A stretch of DNA of 64,000 bases from Condylostoma magnum (taxonomy: Eukaryota > Ciliophora > Heterotrichea > Heterotrichida > Condylostomatidae), in assembly GCA_920105805.1 (NCBI GenBank), contig CAKKTI010000036.1, positions 25,383-89,382 on the forward strand. Reading direction: 5' to 3'. The translations under genes were made by a program, and so were the position numbers. Below the pieces are notes generated by a model. The model worked only from the letters and a program-made list of their open reading frames with translations, had not been told where the DNA came from and ran no database searches. Positions within the stretch are counted from its first letter, which is position 1. Each line of letters opens with the position of its first letter. This document shows, in pieces, positions 50,368 to 62,657 of the stretch.

Positions 50368-51816
50368 CTAGGCATAAGTTTTATGAAACCATGCATTAAA
50401 CTCTGATAGCCTCTCTAAAACCTTTCCCATTTTCTCCAATTGCGGTAATATTGTGATTCTATAGTGCCAAGTCCCTTCCCGCTGCCCGAATCCTGACCCG
50501 GGCACTACTACAATCCCAGTTTTCTCTAAAGCCTTTAGTACATAAAACGTATCTACAGGAATTCCCTCTTCTTAAGCCGCTGCTATGGCAGCATCACTGA
50601 ATTTTATATCAGGAAAGGCATACATTGCCCCCTCAATCTTATTACATTGCACATTCACCATATCGTTCAGTCCTCTATACATAATTTAGGCTTTCTGCTC
50701 CAAGTGGTCTAAAATTAAATCTTTTTCTGACTTGTACAAATCATAGGAAGGCATTCCGGGGGATGGTGGGTTAGCAACTGCTTCAATACCGATTTGTCCT
50801 ACTGCATTAGCACAGTGTTACTGCCTTGCCAGCTTGTCTATTTGCAGCTTTACATCCGGGCATATGTTGTGCAGGTGCATGTATCCTCCTCTCAACCCGC
50901 ATTCACCGTAGAAGCCTTTAGAAAGAGAGTGTACACTAACCAGTTCCACTGGGCTGTTTAACTCATGAACTATTTGACGGAAAGAAATAAACTCCTTTTG
51001 CTTGTCGTATACATTGTCTTAGTACACCTCATCGGCTAGGAGTAAAAGGTTCTCTTCTTCGCATACACGAACTATGTCCTCCATGGCTTGTTTCCCCAAT
51101 ACCTATCCCGTGGGATTTCCAGGATTAATAACCACCAACATCCTCCCCTCTACACCTAATCTTCTACTTTGATTTAGCTTTCCTTATATTTCACCTATAT
51201 TAACCGTCCACTCCTCATTTTAAGAGTCTAGCAAGTACCCAATCGGTGATGCTGAATACAGAGTTAACAATGCGTTATATAAAGGATACTGAGGAATAGG
51301 AATTAAAACTCCGTCCTTCTGTCCAAAAAGCATAGTTTGGAACAGAATGTCGACTGATTAGCTTCCTCCATTAGTTAAATATATATCCTCAGAATCCACA
51401 CTTCCTAGGTTATTATCACGTTTAAGTATATGATTTTTAACGCTTTCTCTTACAAACTTATAACCTTTGAACTCACTGTAACCATGAAAACCTTGATTCA
51501 TATGTTAAAGCGCGTACTCTACGCGCTCTACTACATCGGAAGGAAACTGATTTGACCTGAGCAGGTTAGGGTCCATTATTAGAGAACTTATCTGGCGAAT
51601 CCAAGACAGGGGGTTTTGGCCTAAGGGTTAGGGATTGCCTATGTTGCATTGGATCAAAGAATCAAATGGGAATTTCTTACCCTGCTTCATTTATTGCTCT
51701 ATTTCACCTGAACGCTGTACGACTAGGCCTCGCACTGCATATTCGCTCTGTATAAGGTAAGGATTCACGTCCTCTAATCTAAGTTGCTTTGAGTAAGAGA
51801 ATGAACGTCTCAACAT
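50368..51816 (-). CDS. alanine aminotransferase
   Basis: A 482-residue class I PLP aminotransferase of the alanine type, colinear with animal and plant ALT: SLIQCNIGNPQPLGQNPLSW, EDIYLTNGGSQSVDILFQTM, MLVVINPGNPTGQVLG, LLADEVYQDNVY, and the PLP-lysine segment SVHSLSKGFYGECGLRGGY. The start MLRRSFSYSKQL could be a mitochondrial presequence. It interconverts alanine and pyruvate with 2-oxoglutarate/glutamate. It ends FNAWFHKTYA at TAG TAG (50370 down to 50365), where known ALTs end. Confidence 0.93.
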
Positions 51817-52132
51817 TTAAAATTTTTTTATTAAGGGCAACTAACAGCCTTTTATTTGAAAGAGGGGAATTTAGGTAGGTATGAGAAAATGTTTGGATTT
51901 GAGTAAAGAAATTTTGTATTGGTATTTTTAGAAAATAATTGCTTTGCTGGGATGTGTATGTACTCTATATATTGGAATTAATGTAGTATTTGTGCTGAGA
52001 TTTTGCATAAAGGGGCTATTGTTTACTATTGATTGTTTAAAAGGGTTCTCTAGTATTGAGTATAGCAGCATATATGGCAGCTTATAAATACACTTTGATG
52101 CTATATATTAAACATACTAGTATAGCAGTTTA
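51817..52132. other. intergenic region of about 316 nt
   Basis: It holds the aminotransferase promoter and the 3' flank of the coiled-coil gene on the same strand. No gene is seen. Confidence 0.5.
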
Positions 52133-52669
52133 TTACCGATTAACCCTTTCCCATATTTGTTAATATTTACTAATTTCTTATATACCAGGAATCATCCCAT
52201 CTTCCATCTTGGCGGCTCTGTTAAACCCTTCACTGACTAAAAAGTCTAATTATTACTTTTCTCTTTATAGCATTGACACTTACTTAGTTGTTTTAAAATT
52301 AACTTCTTATTACTCCACAAACATCTATCGTAATGTATCCCGAAGTTTCTGTACTTCTAAATTTAACTCTTTAGGAACAGCTTCAATTTTTTAGTTGATT
52401 TCCTGTTTAAATTCATTTATCTCATCCCTACAAATTTTGCATTCTTCAACATATAACTACTCAGCTTCTTTTTAATTTTCTAAGGCATTTAATGCAAGTT
52501 TAAAGGCTTAAGCAGCGCTTAAGTTATCTTCTGCTTTTGGATAACTGCTTTCCTAATTTTAATCTTCTCCTTTAAAGGAATTCATAGTGCTATATGGAGT
52601 AGCATCCATGTTTACTCGTGTATTAGAAGAAGATCTTTCTCCTCTTACTCTGGACGATGCACTAGACAT
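52133..52669 (-). CDS. small coiled-coil protein
   Basis: A 178-residue protein with a Ser/Arg-rich N-terminus (MSSASSRVRGERSSSNTRVN) and a helical coiled coil (residues about 45-150), ending near EDGMIPGIQEISKYQQ. No family is recognised. The stop is tandem TAA TAA (52135 down to 52130). It is divergent from the 98-residue gene with 41 nt between starts. Confidence 0.6.
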
Positions 52670-52710
52670 TATTATAAATGGAATTTTCTGTAGAGAGAAA
52701 ATAGTTTGAA

Positions 52711-53007
52711 ATGAGCGTAAATAATATGAGTGTGCAATGTTTAAAGTATATTTTAGATTATCCCATATTTGAAGAATCTAATCAGACAGTCTTGTTTTAT
52801 GTATATAAGAAAGATTAGTTTATTGATACTCCAATATTCTATTTAAGTCGTATTAAAGCGTTACATATTAGTTCAACTGGGTCTGTAATTATTAAATTTG
52901 AATTAATCTATTGCATATTACTTTTATTATTGATTCTTAACCCCGTAAGGCTACAATCTAGAAAATACAAAGGAAATCAAGAGCTTCATAAAATCCAATA
53001 TAAATGA
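52711..53007 (+). CDS. small single-TM protein of unknown function
   Basis: A 98-residue protein, MSVNNMSVQCLKYILDYPIF onwards, with one strongly hydrophobic segment (FELIYCILLLLLILNP) near the C-terminus and a basic tail. The stop is TGA 53005-53007. The TMEM135-like gene starts 20 nt downstream on the same strand. Composition is coding-like compared with true spacers, but there is no homology support. Confidence 0.5.
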
Positions 53008-53027
53008 TTAAATAAAACATTTTTAAC

Positions 53028-53618
53028 ATGGAAACAAGAAGTCAATGCAAGCACTAAGGATATTGTATTATAAATGCACTAAGAGGCCTAATAAGAGGGG
53101 GCTTTATAGGTGTACTGGCAAAAGGAGTGTTAGCTGTAATTTCTCTGACGCTATAAGGATAATTACTCAGCAATCCTTAAAAGCTGCAGAGCCTATTAAC
53201 AAGAGATAAGCTTAAATTTGTTGCATTTACCAGCTGTTTAGTCGGCAGCTACAGAGCAGCATTATGTCTTATGCGTTAAATCTGCACTAATGAAAAGCTG
53301 AATGTACTAATAGCCAGTTTGGCCAGCAGTGCAAGTCTTTTATTAGAGAATGCAAAAGTAAGGAAATCATGGGGACTGTTTATGTTTACTCGAGGGCTAG
53401 AAACACTTATAACCTAATTGGCTAGTGCCAATTACATACCCAAGATTCCTGTTTTCCATGAAATTTTATTCATTTTCTCGTTTTTGATAGTTCAATACAG
53501 CACAGTGTACAGCCCCTCATCAGTAAGCCCTCCTTTCTACAACGCTATTTTAAAAATGTTTAACCCTTACTTTGAGGAAGAGATTGCATTTAGTGCTATG
53601 AGACAACAAATTAGTTAG
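53028..53618 (+). CDS. TMEM135-like peroxisomal/mitochondrial membrane protein
   Basis: A 196-residue multipass protein. The N-terminal CKHQGYCIINALRGLIRGGF with glycine-rich helices, LVGSYRAALCLMRQICTN, NVLIASLASSASLLLENAKV and KSWGLFMFTRGLETL follow the order seen in one half of TMEM135, a protein of peroxisomes and mitochondria. Vertebrate TMEM135 is about twice as long, so this is a short form. The stop TAG 53616-53618 touches the stop of the opposite-strand gene directly. Confidence 0.7.
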
Positions 53619-55004
53619 CTAACTATCTAAATCTACAGCTTGAGCTATATTAGCTTTTATGTTAGTTGTATAAAAGTCCGGCACTATTTTCTTCAAGTCT
53701 AAAGTAATTAGCTTGTTTTCAGTTTCTTAAGTTATTATATACACCTTAGACTCCGCAGTATCGTACATGGGAGGAGCTGGTTGTTCTTTTAGTGGAAATG
53801 GTAGTTACGGTACATCTTCCTCCCAGTTGTATGTGTTTAGCTTAAAGATCTAGACACAATTAGACACTTCGTAGCTCTCTGAGTCACTTTTAATCATTCC
53901 ACCTACCAAAATAAGTATATTAGTATCAGAAATGCTTATGTGGGTTGGGGAAATCACAGGTATTGGCAAAAGAACGTGTAGAACTACCCAGGAGTCCTCA
54001 AAAGCATTGTATCTAAATAACTCACTGGTAAGTCCGTTTGAGTTTGCTCCTGCCATTACTATTATCTCGTCGTTTTGCCTCACTGATGCTATATGCTCGC
54101 ATCTCTCAGACGGCATTGGATGTATTGCAATTCATTAGTCACTTGAAATTTAGTATTTCTCACAGTGGGATAATCGTTCCCCTTCGAAAAATCCACCGAA
54201 AACGTATATAAAGTCATCTATTGTTGCATAGGCAAAATGAGAGCGAGGAATTCCCATTGAGTTTCGCCTGTTTAATCCACGTTGGGAAAATTCGTATACA
54301 TTTGACATTTGAGTGTAATTTATATCAATTCCTCCTATCAGGTAAATGGATTAGCCCACATAAATTGTTTAAAAGCTTGAAAATTGTCTTAGTTTGTTTC
54401 TGAAATTGGGAAGTTTTAGTCATCTTTTGCCAGGGAAGTCAAAAACTACTACTTCAGTAGCGTTTCAAGGGAAAGCCACGCATATATTAGGTTGTATATG
54501 GCTGTTTATGAAGTCTTATAGCTCAGAGTTTTCTGGAGCAGTTTCTGTGGGTAAAATGTCAGATTCTGTTATAGCATTACTTATGTCATCATTTCCAGAT
54601 TGTCTTATTGAGTTTTAAGTATTAAAATTTTAAGGTATCTATCAATTTCCGTCTTCTCAAACTTCGACTTGCAAAGTGTGATTATCATTTTTGCTGTTAA
54701 GTTTAGTCAATATTTACTTGACTTAGATATCTATGTAGATTTGATAATAAGGAAGCGGATACATACATAAGGGACACTCTCATTTCTGTATTTTTAAAGC
54801 GTAGTTTAAAAGTTCTTTAAGCTCTACACATTATTAGTGAACACAGTTCATGCCACGGGCCGGAAGATTAAGTCTTTTACCTGTTAGACCACATTTCAGA
54901 GACTTTTTTATAGGTACACCTGGATTTGATACATGCTCAAATACTCTTTGCCCGTTCAATTAACGATCCTTAACTAGATCATCTATTGATAAGAGTTTGT
55001 CCAT
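53619..55004 (-). CDS. SP-RING (PIAS/Siz-type) domain fused to Kelch repeats
   Basis: A 461-residue protein. Residues about 38-95 form an SP-RING/Miz finger: KCGLTGKRLNLPARGMNCVH then QQC, and WECPLCMYPLPYYQIYIDI. This matches the SUMO E3 ligase finger of PIAS/Siz proteins, including the first cysteine and the Cys/His ligands. From about residue 190 there are Kelch-type propeller repeats (SIYLIGGIDINYTQMSNVYE, FIYVFGGFFEGERLSHCEKY, IIVMAGANSNGLTSELFRYN, ILILVGGM). Reading as a substrate-binding propeller plus ligase is inference. I know of no common SP-RING/Kelch family. The stop is TAG 53619-53621. Confidence 0.8.
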
Positions 55005-55097
55005 TTTTAAAGCAAGGTTGATGTTATTTAGTATACTTAAAGTTATAATTGAAATGAGCATATTTAGCTAGGTTATTAGGTTTGATTGCCATTTATA

Positions 55098-55532
55098 ATG
55101 ATTATTCAAATAACATAGACAAGAAGGAGGAATTTGTCTTATGATGATCGTTAAGGCACCTTTGATTTAAAACCTAGAAAAAGAAATATACTTATTTAGC
55201 AAATACAAGAAAACATCAGAAATTAAGGATCTTTCATACAAAAGTTGTAAAATTAGTATCAAACATAATAGAAAGCTTGTTAATCTGTTTAAAAAGACTA
55301 TGAAGAAATAGATTAAAGGTATTAAGTCAGAAATGTAAATAAATAATATATTGATGAAGCAAATTTTATTAAAAGGATATTTAATAAATCCGCCAATTTC
55401 AAAAAACTAAAAGTAAGGAAGATATCTCCTTTACGAAGCTACAGAAAAAGACCATCTCCAAAATTTCTGTTTAAAAATGAAAGGATCGAACAAATGAGAA
55501 TGAATCTATCCCCAATGATAAAGAAGTTTTGA
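55098..55532 (+). CDS. small basic protein of unknown function
   Basis: A 144-residue very basic protein (MIIQITQTRRRNLSYDDRQG onwards), Gln/Lys/Arg-rich, ending SPMIKKF at TGA 55530-55532. The C-terminal part ISPLRSYRKRPSPKFLF has SP/RP motifs. No family is recognised. It is divergent from the SP-RING/Kelch gene (93 nt between starts). Confidence 0.5.
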
Positions 55533-55751
55533 CTAATAATTATTTTCTGCATCCTAATACATCATCTGAGTTTTTTCGATAATTAATAAAAATGTTTCTA
55601 TATCTTCAACAAATTTCTTAAGTTTTGCATACACAGAAAACTAATAAGGCCTCCAATACTTACTTATATTTCTCTACTTAAAATGTTTTGAAAGTCTAAA
55701 ATTGCCTTAAGAAATTGATTAAATCGGAGGTTACACTTTATAAAATTTAAT

Positions 55752-56774
55752 ATGTCAGTTTCAAACAGTAGAAACCAACAAAGAAATACAACTTGGAAAA
55801 AGCAATGCTTATAGCTTGATGTCGAAGTAATAAACCGACAAAGCTAATAAACTTAATAAAAGCAAAAAATCACTAAATCTAAAAACTGGTAGGACCAGAC
55901 CTTAGAATACAACTACAGCGGTGTATGCCAGTGCAAGGGTATTTTCCGCAAACAGATGGAGGACAGATTTACGGTATTAGAAAATTTCAACAATTCTCCC
56001 TTTTCAGCCAGCTATGGAATTTTCGATGGCCATTCAGGAACCTATGCTTCAGAATATGCAGCAAAAAATCTTTTATCATAAATAAAGGATTTTTCTCCAG
56101 CTACAATAACCCAGACATTTCAAAAAGTAGACGATAATTACTGTAAAAGTCGTCGCAGATAACACGGGGGTACAACTGCCGTAATAGCAACTATAGAAAA
56201 CGGTTTGCTAACAGTAGCGAATGTCGGAGACTCCCTAGCTTTACTTATATCTTCTTATACGACCACTCAGTTAACCTAGGAACACTCTACTAACAATTTA
56301 CAAGAAATAGAGAGAATCTAGAGATCAGGTGGCTATATTTTTCCGGTAGCAAACAAAATGAGAGTGAATGGACAACTAGCTGTTACTAGATCTATTGGAA
56401 ATCCTTCTTTAAAGCAGTTTGTACTGGGAACTCCTGATATATCTCAACATGAGATAACATCTTAGGACTTTTATTTAATCTTAGCCTCAGATGGACTTAC
56501 TGAGGGGTTAAGCAACGATAGAATAGGATATATAGTCAGAAATAACAGACATTTGACTATGGCAATGCTTGCCAATTTGTTAACATAAGAAGCTATACAG
56601 GCAGGATCACGGGATAATGTGAGTGTTATGGTGGTAGATTTGACACATTTCAAAAACATTGCTGCTAAGACGAGTTTTTTTGATAATCCGATGGAATTGG
56701 ACATAGAGGACCAATCGACTGGAGATTACATGATTTGTACTCCGAGAAGCTGCAGCAATGGATTCAGTTTTTGA
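55752..56774 (+). CDS. PP2C-type Mg2+/Mn2+-dependent protein phosphatase
   Basis: A 340-residue PPM-family phosphatase. The ordered family motifs are present: RKQMEDRFTV, SYGIFDGHSGTYASEYAA, HGGTTAVIATIENGLLTVAN then VGDS, GQLAVTRSIGNPSLK, LILASDGLTEGL and GSRDNVSVMVV. These supply the metal-binding aspartates (ED, DG, SDG, RDN). The usual RAV after GDS is LAL. The N-terminal 65 residues are a Gln/Lys-rich extension. The stop is TGA 56772-56774. It starts from ATG 55752, the first in this frame after an AT-rich gap. Confidence 0.92.
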
Positions 56775-56829
56775 GTAATTAATAATGTGATTATAGCTTA
56801 TTTACGACTTATTTTATATCCACATAAAT

Positions 56830-58902
56830 ATGTTGAACAATCGGCGGCTTGGAGTTATTGAGGGGCACATACTGTCTGCTTTTTAATTTAAGGAAAAATC
56901 AACTGCTCTGGATGAGTATAGGAGTAGAGGACAGCCTATAGATATCGAGGATTTGAGGCAGTACTTTCATAAGGAAGGATATTAAGCTTATAAATCATTC
57001 GAGTAAGTTGTTAATAATACAAGGCCTAATTTACTAGAGGAGTTAGAGGCATCGTCTGAGGATATACGAGGAAGAGTAATTTAAGGTATATACGAGTACA
57101 TGGATAAAATAGATTTTGTTCCTTAAAGAGACATGGATGATTTAGTCAAGAATTATATTATGCTAAAAGCTCTTGATACCAATTTAGGCCTAGGAACAAC
57201 AGTTAGACTATTAGTGCACTGGATTTTATACACAGATTCAATCCGCAAACTTGGCACTGAAAAACATTAAGTATATGTTAATAGAGCTTACAGTCTCTAT
57301 GATTTTGGGTGTTTTATGATGACTGAAATAGGCCATGGCAGTAATGTAGCCTTTGTGGAGACCTAAGCTGTATATAATCATGAAGAAAGGTGTTTTTATA
57401 TTAGCAGTCCTACACCTACAGCTGCAAAATGCTGAATAGGAGCATTGGGGAATACGGCTAATAGAGGTGTTGTATTCGCACAGTTGATTGTATAGGGAGA
57501 AAATCACGGTGTTCATACATTTTCTATTGATATAAGGGACAGAAACACTCATGAACCGTTGGAGGGAGTTAGAATATGGGATATGGGAACAAAAATTGGA
57601 AATCATGAAATAGACAATGGAATGGTGATGTTTGATAATCTTAAAGTTCCATATGATGCATTGCTGGACAAAATATCACACTTAACAGAGGATGGTAAGT
57701 TTAAGTCTAATATTAAAAGCAATGAGAAAAGATTTGCTGCTATGCTAGCTGGATTGGCTAAAGGAAGGCTGAGCATTGTTAATTCTACTGCTGTGGGAAT
57801 GATTAATGCTTTGACTATAGCGATTAGATACTCAGCAGTGAGAAAGCAGTTTGCTAAAAGCCCAGGGGAAGCAGAGACATCGATACTAGACTATCCGTTG
57901 CAAAGATACAGGTTAATACCTCATCTAGCTAAAGCTATGGCCATTAATTAGGCTAGCTGGTTCATTGGAAGGTTTTATTTAGATAATAGGACAGTCATTG
58001 AGTAAGATCCTGAAAGTGAAGAAGGAAATGAATTCCATGCTGTTCTTTCAACCTTAAAAGCAATTTCAGGCTGGTGGGCAACTAAAGGTATACAAAACTG
58101 TAGAGAATGTTGCGGAGGACATGGATACTCAGCTCTCAGTATATTTGGAAAACTTAAAGATGCAAATGATGTTCATAATACATGGGAAGGTGATAATAAT
58201 GTTTTAATATAATAAACAAGCAGATGGATTTTAAAACAATTATAGAGAACACTCAAAGGGTAAAGTATTACTTCTAAGCATTTAGAGTTTATTGAAATTG
58301 ATAGTGAGAAAGTAATGCAGTAAAAGGCAGAGTGGTAAGACATACAGTAATTAACTGATAAAGAGCTAATTAGAATCATGGAGCTATATTTCAACTTTTA
58401 ACTTCATGAAACTATTTAAACTTTACAATAAAATGCTATGAGCCACTCTTCCTTAGTTGGAGCCTGAAATGCTACTTAAGTATATGGACTTAGAGATCTA
58501 AGCATAGCTTTTGGAGAAATTATCATATTAAAATCTTTTAGAACTAGTATTACTTAAGAGTCTTAAGACATAAATACTCAAAATATAGTGCAAAAGATGT
58601 ATAGATTAGTTGCTTGCGAGTGTATTGAGCAAAAGCTTGGGATGCTTCAAGCATTTTATTTGAATTAAAAGCAAGCTAGGATCATAAGACAGCATATTTT
58701 AGATTTATCTGATTCAATTGGAGAAAGCAGTGTAAAAATTATTGATGCTATTGCTACTAAGAGAGTATTAGACTCCCCATTAGGATAAGCTGATGGTTAA
58801 GTTTACCAAAATTATGTTAAGGCGGTAGAAAGTGTCAAAGGAGTGTATGAAATTCCTAAATGGACAAATATCCTTAAAGAGTACCGTAAGAAGTTTCAGT
58901 AG
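56830..58902 (+). CDS. acyl-CoA oxidase
   Basis: A 690-residue peroxisomal-type acyl-CoA oxidase, the first and FAD-dependent step of peroxisomal beta-oxidation (trans-2-enoyl-CoA plus H2O2). Seen: YDFGCFMMTEIGHGSNV, AAKCWIGALGNTANRG (TGA for the conserved Trp), VRIWDMGTKIGNHEIDNG, ECCGGHGYSALSIFGKL, and the flavin motif NTWEGDNNVLIQQTSRWIL. No C-terminal SKL-type signal is visible: it ends EYRKKFQ at TAG 58900-58902. If that TAG is Gln, TGA near 58939 is next. It is 55 nt downstream of the PP2C gene on the same strand. Confidence 0.93.
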
Positions 58903-58996
58903 ATTTTTAATAGTTAGTATTTTTTATAACAATTATACTGAAAAGAGGTATATATACTTATCATAAAACAGATCAATTATTTAAACTATAAACTAA

Positions 58997-61900
58997 TCAA
59001 TTATCAACTACATACACCATACTTGGAATATTCCCAGTTGAATTACTCATATTAGCTAGATTGAGTTTAGGTGTTAAATTATCAAATTAATTTTTATCCA
59101 TACATGTAAAAGCAAATCTATACAAAGCTTTTATATCTTTTGAAGGTTTTCTATACAAATAATTAGAATGATGTCTATACATAATGACTAGCATTATAAC
59201 AACAATTAAAATTCAAACAACAATAAGAGAAATTGTTCATGAATTATACTCATCTTACCATACAAGCTTACTTAATGTTGATAATACTGATAGAGCTACA
59301 ACACCCATTAAGCTCATAACTGACAGCACATTAGCTCTTCCATAATTAAAGGCAGGTTTTATGAAATTATATACTAAAAATGCAATCATTAGGAGAGTAA
59401 AAAGCACTCCATGAATGATTTCACTATATTGCTTTAAACTTATTCTTAATACAACTGCTGAGCATTAGAATATTGATTTTACCATTAAATAATTAGGAAA
59501 AGCAATAAGATTTAATCCGGATTAGAACTCTTGTCATAAAGGTCGCATGTAAGTTGATGTGGGCACGTATAGGATTAAACCAGCTCCACTAGCCAAAGCA
59601 ATCAGTGAATGAAATTCTGACCAACATTATTAATTACAGTCTTTTTGCATATAAGATGAGGAGAAAGAATCATCTAAGGATCTATCACACACAAAAACTG
59701 ATAGTAATATGGAGATTATTGGTAAATAGCATAAGTTTCCAATAATTGGCATTAAGATTTACCCTAAATCCCCTATAAATCTCACAATCCAAAATCTGTA
59801 ACATATTAGCTCCACTTTAGTCCATGTGAAAATGGAAAATAGTATTCAAAATAATATAATTCCTAGAATTGCGTATAGCAAATACCAATAATTGTCGTTC
59901 TTCATATCCATAAACTTTTCCAATTGTAAGCTAAAAGCACTGGAAAATTAACCTACAAAAGGAATTATTTGATCAAAATCAGGACCTTGTGATAAGTACT
60001 AGAAAAACTCTATAAAAATACCACATAAAACAATACTATCATTAACTTAAATCTCCTTTCTCGTAGTGAGCATTTCAACACTAATATTCCACCACCGCTT
60101 CCATATATAATACGTCACAATAACAGTGATTAATAGCATGAAAAAGCTAATTCCGAAGCAAAGAATAATCCCATCGTTAAAAGTATCAGCTTTATCATAA
60201 TAGCACTCTTCATCTTCGTTTCTAAAGTCATCAGGTTTTATAATAGAACCGTTATAAGTAATATCTTAAACTTTCTTAACCAATATACTTGAAAACGGTG
60301 AAATCTCACTTACCTTTACAGGTCCTACATCCTCTACATTTTAAAACAAATCATATATATCAGCTAGCCTATCATTAGTTCCTTTCTCTATTAAGACTAT
60401 CCCAGTGCATCCTTTGAACCTAGTATCTCTAATAGCTTTCATCAAAACATCTTTGTCTTCACTATCATCTCCTCTTATTAAATTCCAGTCTAGAGCTAAA
60501 GCTACCATATAAAGAGCATCGTTGAAATTGCACTGGAATGTAATAGGAGAAGTTTAGTACTCACTTTCTAGATCATCATATAGATCCTAGCCAAAACTTC
60601 CACTTCATGACGTCATCTCAATCAGCAATGAATCAACAGCAAATTCTTTTATTTTATGAAAGTTTTCTAATTAAGTTTATTCCAAAATAGTATCAAATCA
60701 CCCTGTTTGTATTGCTACTATATAAAAATCCCCTCTCCTATATCCTTGATCATATAATTCCTCTAAGAATCCATTGCAAATATCTCCCTAAGAGAATAAA
60801 GCGATCAGTCGTACTTTAGTTTTAACTATTTCTTATATCGCAGGCTAAAATTACTCTCTAGCAACATTAACATCACTATCAAACTTTCTAAACTCCTCTT
60901 GATTCAGAATATGAATATTATTTCTCTCAGCACTGTCAATAAAAGCCTCATAAAACCCTCTTTCCCACGAATCATCCGTATACACCACTGCTACATTTTT
61001 CCAGTGAATTAATCTAAGAGAGTATGCTAGGTACGAACTCAGATAACTTGTATCTACCTTTACTCGTACATGATACGGATAGTCTTCTACCTTTGATAAA
61101 TTTGATGCATTGTTAACAGCTCCGACCATTGGTAAAATGGCTTATATGCTATTAAGAGAAGCTGTTGTAGAAGGAATAGAGGTTCCAGTAAGAGGAGGGA
61201 TGTAGGCTAGCCCTAGTTCTTATTATCTTTCCTTAAAGCACTCTTATTGGAGTTGTTCGTTTATTAAAATGACTCCGCAATCAAACTCTGAGTAAGTTAG
61301 CTAGAAGTTGTTAAGAACTGCTGTACTTTTATTGATCTATTTAACAGCGTGTTTAGCTCCTCTAAATCCTATACCATTCGCATTGAAGGTAGTACCATTG
61401 CCGTTAGAAATTCCGGAGCCAAAGCTAATATGGAGGCTAAGAAGCTGTATAGTTGGCAATTTAGTAGTTCTTCCTGGAAAAATGATACTTTAAGTGATTT
61501 AGGTTGTTTGGTTTATTATGTTTCCTACTACTTTCCTTTGTGTATTTTAAATGTTTATTATTTCAAATTTGATTGTCTTGTTTTCAGATTTATATAGATT
61601 GGATAGCTGGTGTTATATTTCAATAGAGTTTATAGGCTTTACGTATACTTGAAGCATTTACATGAGCTCTTACATAGCTATAAGAAATGGCCTTATTTTC
61701 TTACTACTTTTAAAAAATTGTTGCATGCCAAATTACTACACAATTAAACTGCCGTCGAGTTTTACTAGATCTTAGGACTATCCCACAAAAACAGCCCCAA
61801 AAGGAGCCCTTCAAAGCTTTTTTTCCACCAAACTTTATTCTAGCAACTAGGTCATTTCATCATTTACTGAGGATATTAAGATATTCTAGCCACTTGGCTT

Positions 61901-62467
61901 CAGAATTCTACTTGTTATTAATTATACATTTTCCGGCTTAGTGTTGTATAATATTACCTCTTCCTTTACTTCGTAATTTTCCCGTATCCTTTTACTCAAA
62001 AGCCGACTGAATTCATCTATTCCTAAGCAAATGTTTCCTTAGTTCCAATTAAGAAATTCTAAAAGACTTTAAACTGCTTATATTTTCTATTAATTTGTTT
62101 GTTTTACTTGGAATAAATAATCAGACTAGAAAATCAGTTCTTCTTGCAAAATTGAAATTTGAAATTAATCTGAAATTTGGGCCAATTCGATTTAATGTAC
62201 ATGTTCTGTTGTAAGATCTATAAGAAGATCAGGCCTATCGCTTAAAAGATGCTGGTAAATTTAGCTTATTGGTAGAATTTCATAAGATGATACCACATTT
62301 GTGAATTCATCTTGTATTTTGAGCATTTAGGATACGAATTATTAGGCATTGTCGTGATCGTTGCTAGATGTGATTATTGTAGTTGTGAAAGATTACTTAC
62401 TCGAACACATGGGGGTAAGAGATAAGATAAGTAATGCTACTATGGCACTTTGGAAAGAATATTCCAT
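58997..62467 (-). CDS. Venus-flytrap (ANF/PBP1) receptor with multipass C-terminus
   Basis: An 1156-residue receptor in one continuous frame. It has a signal peptide (MEYSFQSAIVALLILSLTPM). A first, degenerate periplasmic-binding-like region spans about 25-270. A second PBP1 domain spans about 310-720, with GFRGAKHAVKQINKS, DYPYHVRVKVDTSYLSSYL and WKNVAVVYTDDSWERGFYE. At least seven TM helices lie between about 750 and 1100 (for example ILCFGISFFMLLITVIVTYY). The layout recalls class C GPCRs or GABA-B-like receptors. Amino acids or related small ligands are plausible; this is inference. The stop is TGA 58997-58999 after MVYVVDN. Confidence 0.8.
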
Positions 62468-62657
62468 ATTTTATTATAAAACTCAACACTGTAGTCAATA
62501 ATTAATTATATTGAAATAGTTATTGTTTAATGATAAAATAGGCTATTATCATATTTTTCCGTGATTGCTTAGGGTTCATTCACAAATAACAGAATATCGT
62601 CAATATATAAAGTTGTTTATTATATTTAGTTCTCCAAAATAGTATCTAAAGCAATAT

